In this document: positions 4,789 to 8,006 of the stretch, one piece after another
Layout of the letters: the number at the start of each line of letters is the position of its first letter
Position numbering within the stretch: position 1 is the stretch's first letter
NCBI GenBank assembly: GCA_025359705.1
Contig: JANYFS010000222.1
Coordinates: 1-8,006 of the forward strand
Direction: 5' to 3'
Source of the DNA: Deinococcales bacterium
GTDB taxonomy: Bacteria; Deinococcota; Deinococci; Deinococcales; Deinococcaceae
Length of the DNA stretch: 8,006 nt
Program-made: the position numbers and the translations under genes
Notes under the pieces: model-generated
Told to the model about the DNA's origin: nothing
The model's database searches: none
Seen by the model: only the letters and a program-made list of their open reading frames with translations

Positions 4789-6348
4789 ATGATCACCATG
4801 ATGAAACGTTCTGTAAAGCTCACTTTGAGACTAACCTTGGCACTGACCCTGGCGCATATTTGGGCTGTGGCTCAGGCACTCGAGGTGGAGCAAATTTCGG
4901 GCAAGGTTGAAGTCTTGCAAGGCACATGGCAAGCTCCACAGTTGGCGGTTCCGCTGATGGCTCCACTGCGAACGGGTGCGGGTCGGGCCAGTCTTAAGAT
5001 GGGTGACGGTAAAGTTTTGGTAGCAAGCCAAACAATGCTTCAGGTGATCAATAATGAAGTTTCCTTGCAAAATGGACAAATTTATCTCGAGGGGCCACTC
5101 ACGGCCTTTGTTGCCAAGCATCATATTCGGCTCGAGGCGAATAGCAGCGCCAGAATGGATTTTGTGGCGGGTGGGCAACGGGTGGTTTTGCTTTCTGGTA
5201 AGGGCAATGTCTATAACGCGGACACCAAAAAAAGTGTACCGCTCGAGCCAAATAAAAGCCTGAATACCCTAAACTTTACCCTCAGCGATTTCCTCGAGCG
5301 TGACCCGTGGTACACCGAAAAATGGGTGGGTTTGGGCGCGGCGCAATTGGCGGCGTTCAAAGGAACCGTCGAGGTGCAAAGCAGCACCGACTGGAAACCC
5401 ATGATTAAAAACCAGCCCCTCGAAACCGAAGGGCAAGTGCGGACGGGCAAAGATAGCTGGGCCGAGTTTGACTTTGCCGATGGCAGTTATTTTCGGCTAG
5501 GGGCGCAAGCTCTGCTCAAAGTGCTGGGCATCGAAAAACTCGAGGGGGGCAAGCGCCATTTTGTGATGTCACTCGAGCGGGGCAGTGCTTGGAATGTGGT
5601 AGCAAAAGGCAAAGGCGGCTATGAAATGCGTACCTCCACTTTGGTAGCAGGGGTGCGCGGCACGGTGTTTCGCTTCGATGAATCGGGCTTGGTCAAGGTG
5701 ATCGAGGGCCAAGTGGCTACGGTTTCGCCCTCGGGCGAAGTACCGATCAATCAGGGGCAACAGCTTGAGAAAGGCCAAGTTGCACCGCTTAAACTCGATG
5801 CCTCGGATAAAACCAACCTCGAGCGGGATGCTGAAAAGAATGCGCCTTTGCAGGTACAACTCAACTGGCCCGAGGCAGGCGTGCGTAAATCGCTCGAGTT
5901 CAATGTGATTGCCAACTCGGATGCTCAGGTCACTGTTTCGCTCAATGGTCAGAGCGCAAATTATCCACTTAAGGCGATAAAAAATAAAGGCACATTGAGT
6001 GTGCGTTCAGAGGCACTCGAGGGCAAGCTCGAGGTTAAAATTACCGTAACTAAAGCGGGCGAAAAGCAAGATTTTGTGCGTGAATATCAAATTGACCGTA
6101 CCAAACCCATACTTAAAGATCTCAAAGTCATTTTAATGGACGGTCAACGTTATATTTCGGCAACCCTCGAGGATCAAAGCCCTGTTATCCTCAACTGGCG
6201 CTATTTAAATCGCTCCGAATACACTTCACTCGAGTTGAAAGCGGGTGCTTTTTCGGTTGTGTTGCCAGAGCGCACAGGAAAAATTGTATTGCAGCTTAAG
6301 GATGCTGCGAACAATTTGGCTACTTTCTTTGTAGATGTCCAACCCTAG
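4789..6348 (+). CDS. Secreted FecR-domain protein with two FecR-like units and Ig-like tail
   Basis: Exported protein of 519 residues. Residues 1-30 form a signal peptide: basic start with MMKRSVK, hydrophobic core, then AVAQA before LEV, a typical signal peptidase I site. No lipobox cysteine is present. Two FecR-like beta-rich units follow: about 33-142 (ISGKVEVLQG, PLRTGAGRASLKMGDGKVLV) and about 188-312 (FKGTVEVQSS, VRTGKDSWAEFDFADGSYFRLG, TSTLVAGVRGTVFRF, KVIEGQVATVSP). The second is the canonical copy; the first is degenerate and lacks the VRGTxF strand. Residues of about 352-519 are further beta strands, probably one or two Ig-like domains. Unlike classic FecR it has no cytoplasmic anti-sigma region and no membrane helix. 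The next gene is a CHASE2 sensor, a known kind of pairing with stand-alone FecR proteins, so I infer it acts with that receptor outside the membrane, perhaps as a ligand-binding or scaffold partner. Confidence 0.85.
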   Translation: MITMMKRSVKLTLRLTLALTLAHIWAVAQALEVEQISGKVEVLQGTWQAPQLAVPLMAPLRTGAGRASLKMGDGKVLVASQTMLQVINNEVSLQNGQIYLEGPLTAFVAKHHIRLEANSSARMDFVAGGQRVVLLSGKGNVYNADTKKSVPLEPNKSLNTLNFTLSDFLERDPWYTEKWVGLGAAQLAAFKGTVEVQSSTDWKPMIKNQPLETEGQVRTGKDSWAEFDFADGSYFRLGAQALLKVLGIEKLEGGKRHFVMSLERGSAWNVVAKGKGGYEMRTSTLVAGVRGTVFRFDESGLVKVIEGQVATVSPSGEVPINQGQQLEKGQVAPLKLDASDKTNLERDAEKNAPLQVQLNWPEAGVRKSLEFNVIANSDAQVTVSLNGQSANYPLKAIKNKGTLSVRSEALEGKLEVKITVTKAGEKQDFVREYQIDRTKPILKDLKVILMDGQRYISATLEDQSPVILNWRYLNRSEYTSLELKAGAFSVVLPERTGKIVLQLKDAANNLATFFVDVQP

Positions 6349-6398
6349 CTCGCGTCTATCCGTAAAATCCTGATTCTAGTATCTGTAAATTACGTTCC

Positions 6399-6453
6399 AG
6401 CACATCCACAACACATCCATACCACAGCCATAATACAGCCATAACACATCCTA
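6399..6453 (+). repeat. Five degenerate 11-base tandem repeats between the fecR-like and CHASE2 genes
   Basis: Units in order: AGCACATCCAC (6399-6409), AACACATCCAT (6410-6420), ACCACAGCCAT (6421-6431), AATACAGCCAT (6432-6442) and AACACATCCTA (6443-6453). The consensus is AACACATCCAT. A sixth, weaker unit may follow at 6454-6464. The array fills the middle of the 147-base gap. The period is close to one DNA turn, so it could be a co-operative protein-binding array controlling the CHASE2 gene, or a simple-sequence expansion. The gap holds no other recognisable element and no terminator. Confidence 0.8.
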
Positions 6454-6495
6454 CCCAGCACAACTGCGCTAACCCACGAGATACCCCAATTTATT

Positions 6496-8006
6496 ATGAA
6501 AACTACACCTAACCCAACCCCCACTCCCCGCCATGCTTCAGGACGATTATTAATCCTGATGGCAGCCATTGTGCTATTTGGGATCGGGGGTTTTTTGGGT
6601 CTTTTTGCGCCGCTCGATCACTTGGTCTGGGATGCTTGGACGCGCTGGATTCCAAGCCAAAAAAATAACCAAGTGGTGTTGGTTGCCATCGACGAACGCA
6701 GCCTGACCAAACTGGGGCGTTTGGGCAGTTGGGATCGGCGCGTGTATGGCACGGTGGTCAAAAATCTACTCGAGGCGGGGGTACGTGGGGTAGGGGTGGA
6801 TGTACTTTTTCCCGAAACCACCCCTCAAGATGCACAAATCGCGGCTATTTTTCAAAATCCCAAAGTGGTTTTGGCAAATGCCACCTTGTACGGCGAGCAA
6901 GTGGCTCAAAATCCCAACTTTAGCAAGGCCCGTTATGGGGCAATTTTGGTGAACTCCAGCCTCGAGCGCGTGGTGCGTCAGTACCAGACGGGCTACATGT
7001 TGGGCGCAACTTTAACCCCCAGCTTGCCCCAAGCACTCTTTGGTACAGGCCCAGTGGATACCCGTTCGCAGTACATTCGTTATGCAGGTAGCCCGGGGCA
7101 AAGCTTTAGCCAATTGTCTTTCTTGGATGTACTGGAAAGCAATGTGCGTTATGGCAACTTGCAAGATGCCACCGTACTGATTGGGGTGACTGCGGCGGGC
7201 CTCGAGCGGGATCAATTGCTGACCCCCTATTTACAAGGCGACCCTTTACCCCTGATTAGTGGCGATCCTTTACCGATGTCGGGAGTGGAAGTGCAAGCCA
7301 ATATTTTGCACACCCTGCAAATTGGCTCCTTTACCGAAATTTCGGTGGGGTTGGCAGTGATTTTGGCCTTGGCCCTGATGATCTTTTTTGCCCTATACGC
7401 CTCGAGCCTATGGTGGATGTTGCTGAGTAGCGCGGGGGTTTTACTGCTGAGTGCAGGTTTACACCGCTTTGGGATGGTGTTGCCCACGGGCGCTTTGGTT
7501 TTGGCTGCACCTATGGGTTTTGCACTTTATAGCTATTTGGCACTGCGGGATGTCTCCAGTCAACTTGCCGAGCGTTTGCGTCAGTTGGGTGAAGGAAGTG
7601 CTTCGGGAGCGGCCCAAGTTTTTCAACATTTGGCTTTGCTTCGCAAAGTGGATCACCGCCTAGAACTCGAGCGGGAACAGCTCAATTTGCTGATTCACCA
7701 TGTGGATCAACCGCTTTTTTTGGTGGATTTGGCAGGTGTGGTGCAGGTCAGCAACCCCAGCGCTCAAACCATTTTGCAAGCGGGTCAAGTCCTGGGTGAC
7801 AAACTACAAAACCGTTTGGGCCTCAAACCGGGCGAATTCGATTTTGATGAGCTGCTCGAGTCGGAAGGTCAGCTCGAGCTGTTTACCAGCGAAGGGGTAC
7901 TTTCACTCAATGTGGTACGGCAAAATGGTAAGCCTCGAGCAGTGGTGGGGATGTTCACCAAAGGCAGCCGCATGACTCAGGTAGTGGTGCAGCAAGGCCA
8001 GCAAAA
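6496..8006 (+). CDS. CHASE2-PAS membrane sensor protein, C-terminus cut by window edge
   Basis: Transmembrane signalling receptor open to the right edge, with 503 residues visible. Order: short polar N-terminus, membrane helix (about 18-38), extracytoplasmic CHASE2 domain (about 40-280), three closely packed membrane helices (about 282-302, 304-322, 328-348), a helical linker (about 350-395) and a PAS domain (about 394-490: LNLLIHHVDQPLFLVDLAGVVQVSNPSAQTIL and onward). CHASE2 hallmarks include VVLVAIDERSLTKLGRLGSWDRRVYGTVVKNLLEAGVRGVGVDVLFPE (about 60-107) in pieces, VLIGVTAAGLERDQLLTPY (227-245) and MSGVEVQANILHTL (261-274) before the triple helix, exactly the family layout. The output domain (histidine kinase, GGDEF/EAL or nucleotide cyclase) would follow beyond the window and is unknown. 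The ATG at 6496 has no visible Shine-Dalgarno, unlike the gene upstream. The protein probably senses an envelope signal together with the FecR-like protein. Confidence 0.9.
   Translation, partial: MKTTPNPTPTPRHASGRLLILMAAIVLFGIGGFLGLFAPLDHLVWDAWTRWIPSQKNNQVVLVAIDERSLTKLGRLGSWDRRVYGTVVKNLLEAGVRGVGVDVLFPETTPQDAQIAAIFQNPKVVLANATLYGEQVAQNPNFSKARYGAILVNSSLERVVRQYQTGYMLGATLTPSLPQALFGTGPVDTRSQYIRYAGSPGQSFSQLSFLDVLESNVRYGNLQDATVLIGVTAAGLERDQLLTPYLQGDPLPLISGDPLPMSGVEVQANILHTLQIGSFTEISVGLAVILALALMIFFALYASSLWWMLLSSAGVLLLSAGLHRFGMVLPTGALVLAAPMGFALYSYLALRDVSSQLAERLRQLGEGSASGAAQVFQHLALLRKVDHRLELEREQLNLLIHHVDQPLFLVDLAGVVQVSNPSAQTILQAGQVLGDKLQNRLGLKPGEFDFDELLESEGQLELFTSEGVLSLNVVRQNGKPRAVVGMFTKGSRMTQVVVQQGQQ
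7237..7274 (+). repeat. 24-base spaced duplication encoding GDPLP twice
   Basis: GGCGACCCTTTACC (7237-7250) recurs at 7261-7274 with one change, a spacing of exactly eight codons. It gives GDPLP-LIS-GDPLP at residues 248-260 of the CHASE2 protein. The duplication sits in the loop just before the MSGVEVQAN motif, where CHASE2 domains vary in length, so it probably arose as a small in-frame tandem duplication without harm. Confidence 0.75.

Larger units (their letters stand above)
61..7939. repeat. Highly iterated palindrome CTCGAG, about 66 copies across the window
   Basis: By manual count CTCGAG occurs about 66 times in 8006 bases, on average every 120 bases. Examples: 61, 246, 418, 558, 1055, 1553, 1581, 2335, 2486, 3880, 4148, 5131, 5539, 6016, 6961, 7201, 7873. 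In genes it is mostly Leu-Glu (CTC GAG), but also Ser-Ser/Ser-Arg (TCG AGx) and Ala-Arg (GCT CGA Gxx). About nine copies are in non-coding DNA. Longer gaps without it are 2913-3533 (the AT-rich gene) and 6235-6768 (3' end of the fecR-like gene, the 11-base repeat array and the start of the CHASE2 gene). Confidence 0.95.

Noticed and set aside
6349..6398. Promoter for the CHASE2 gene in the gap after the fecR-like gene
   Set aside because: No pair of -35 and -10 boxes with acceptable spacing could be found; only isolated AT-rich words such as TAGTAT.
6399..6464. CRISPR-like array
   Set aside because: Units are 11 bases, contiguous and degenerate, with no spacers.

Overview
The window looks like a chromosomal segment of a bacterium of about 50-55% G+C (estimated by eye). 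Its most striking property is the palindrome CTCGAG, which I count about 66 times in 8 kb, against roughly 2 expected by chance. It occurs on all codon phases and between genes. This lineage signature resembles in kind the HIP1 octamer of cyanobacteria. The gene content (Maf next to MreC, a solitary RecB/AddA-type helicase, FecR plus CHASE2 sensors) would fit a Deinococcota-like or other deep-branching bacterium, but I cannot name the organism from this sequence.

Layout. (1) Positions 1-1314, minus strand: the N-terminal part of a RecB/AddA-type UvrD-family helicase, cut by the window edge. Upstream of it is a small 82-residue gene of unknown function, with an 8-bp-stem hairpin between them. 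(2) Positions 1315-1508: divergent intergenic region with a 17-bp-arm inverted repeat. (3) Positions 1509-2904, plus strand: maf and mreC, overlapping by 11 bases, so probably translationally coupled. mreB and mreD are not in view. (4) Positions 2913-3533: an AT-rich island without any CTCGAG, holding a 171-residue HEAT-like orphan gene that looks foreign. (5) Positions 3484-3676: convergent intergenic region with the densest CTCGAG cluster and a pyrimidine-rich tract. (6) Positions 3677-4576, minus strand: a metallo-beta-lactamase-fold hydrolase with a C-terminal winged-helix-like tail. (7) Positions 4577-4788: a divergent regulatory region with 11-bp direct repeats, a TATAAT box flanked by an inverted repeat, and a strong ribosome binding site. 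(8) Positions 4789-8006, plus strand: a secreted FecR-domain protein, then an 11-bp tandem repeat array, then a CHASE2-PAS membrane sensor whose output domain lies beyond the window.

How the parts may work together (inference): maf and mreC belong to cell division and envelope shape. The exported FecR-like protein and the CHASE2 receptor probably form one envelope-sensing unit, with both proteins acting outside the cytoplasmic membrane and the signal passed inward through PAS to an unseen enzymatic domain. Both non-coding stretches flanking the fecR-like gene carry direct repeats with an 11-bp period. This is the spacing used by OmpR/PhoB-type regulators and suggests that this pair is specifically regulated.
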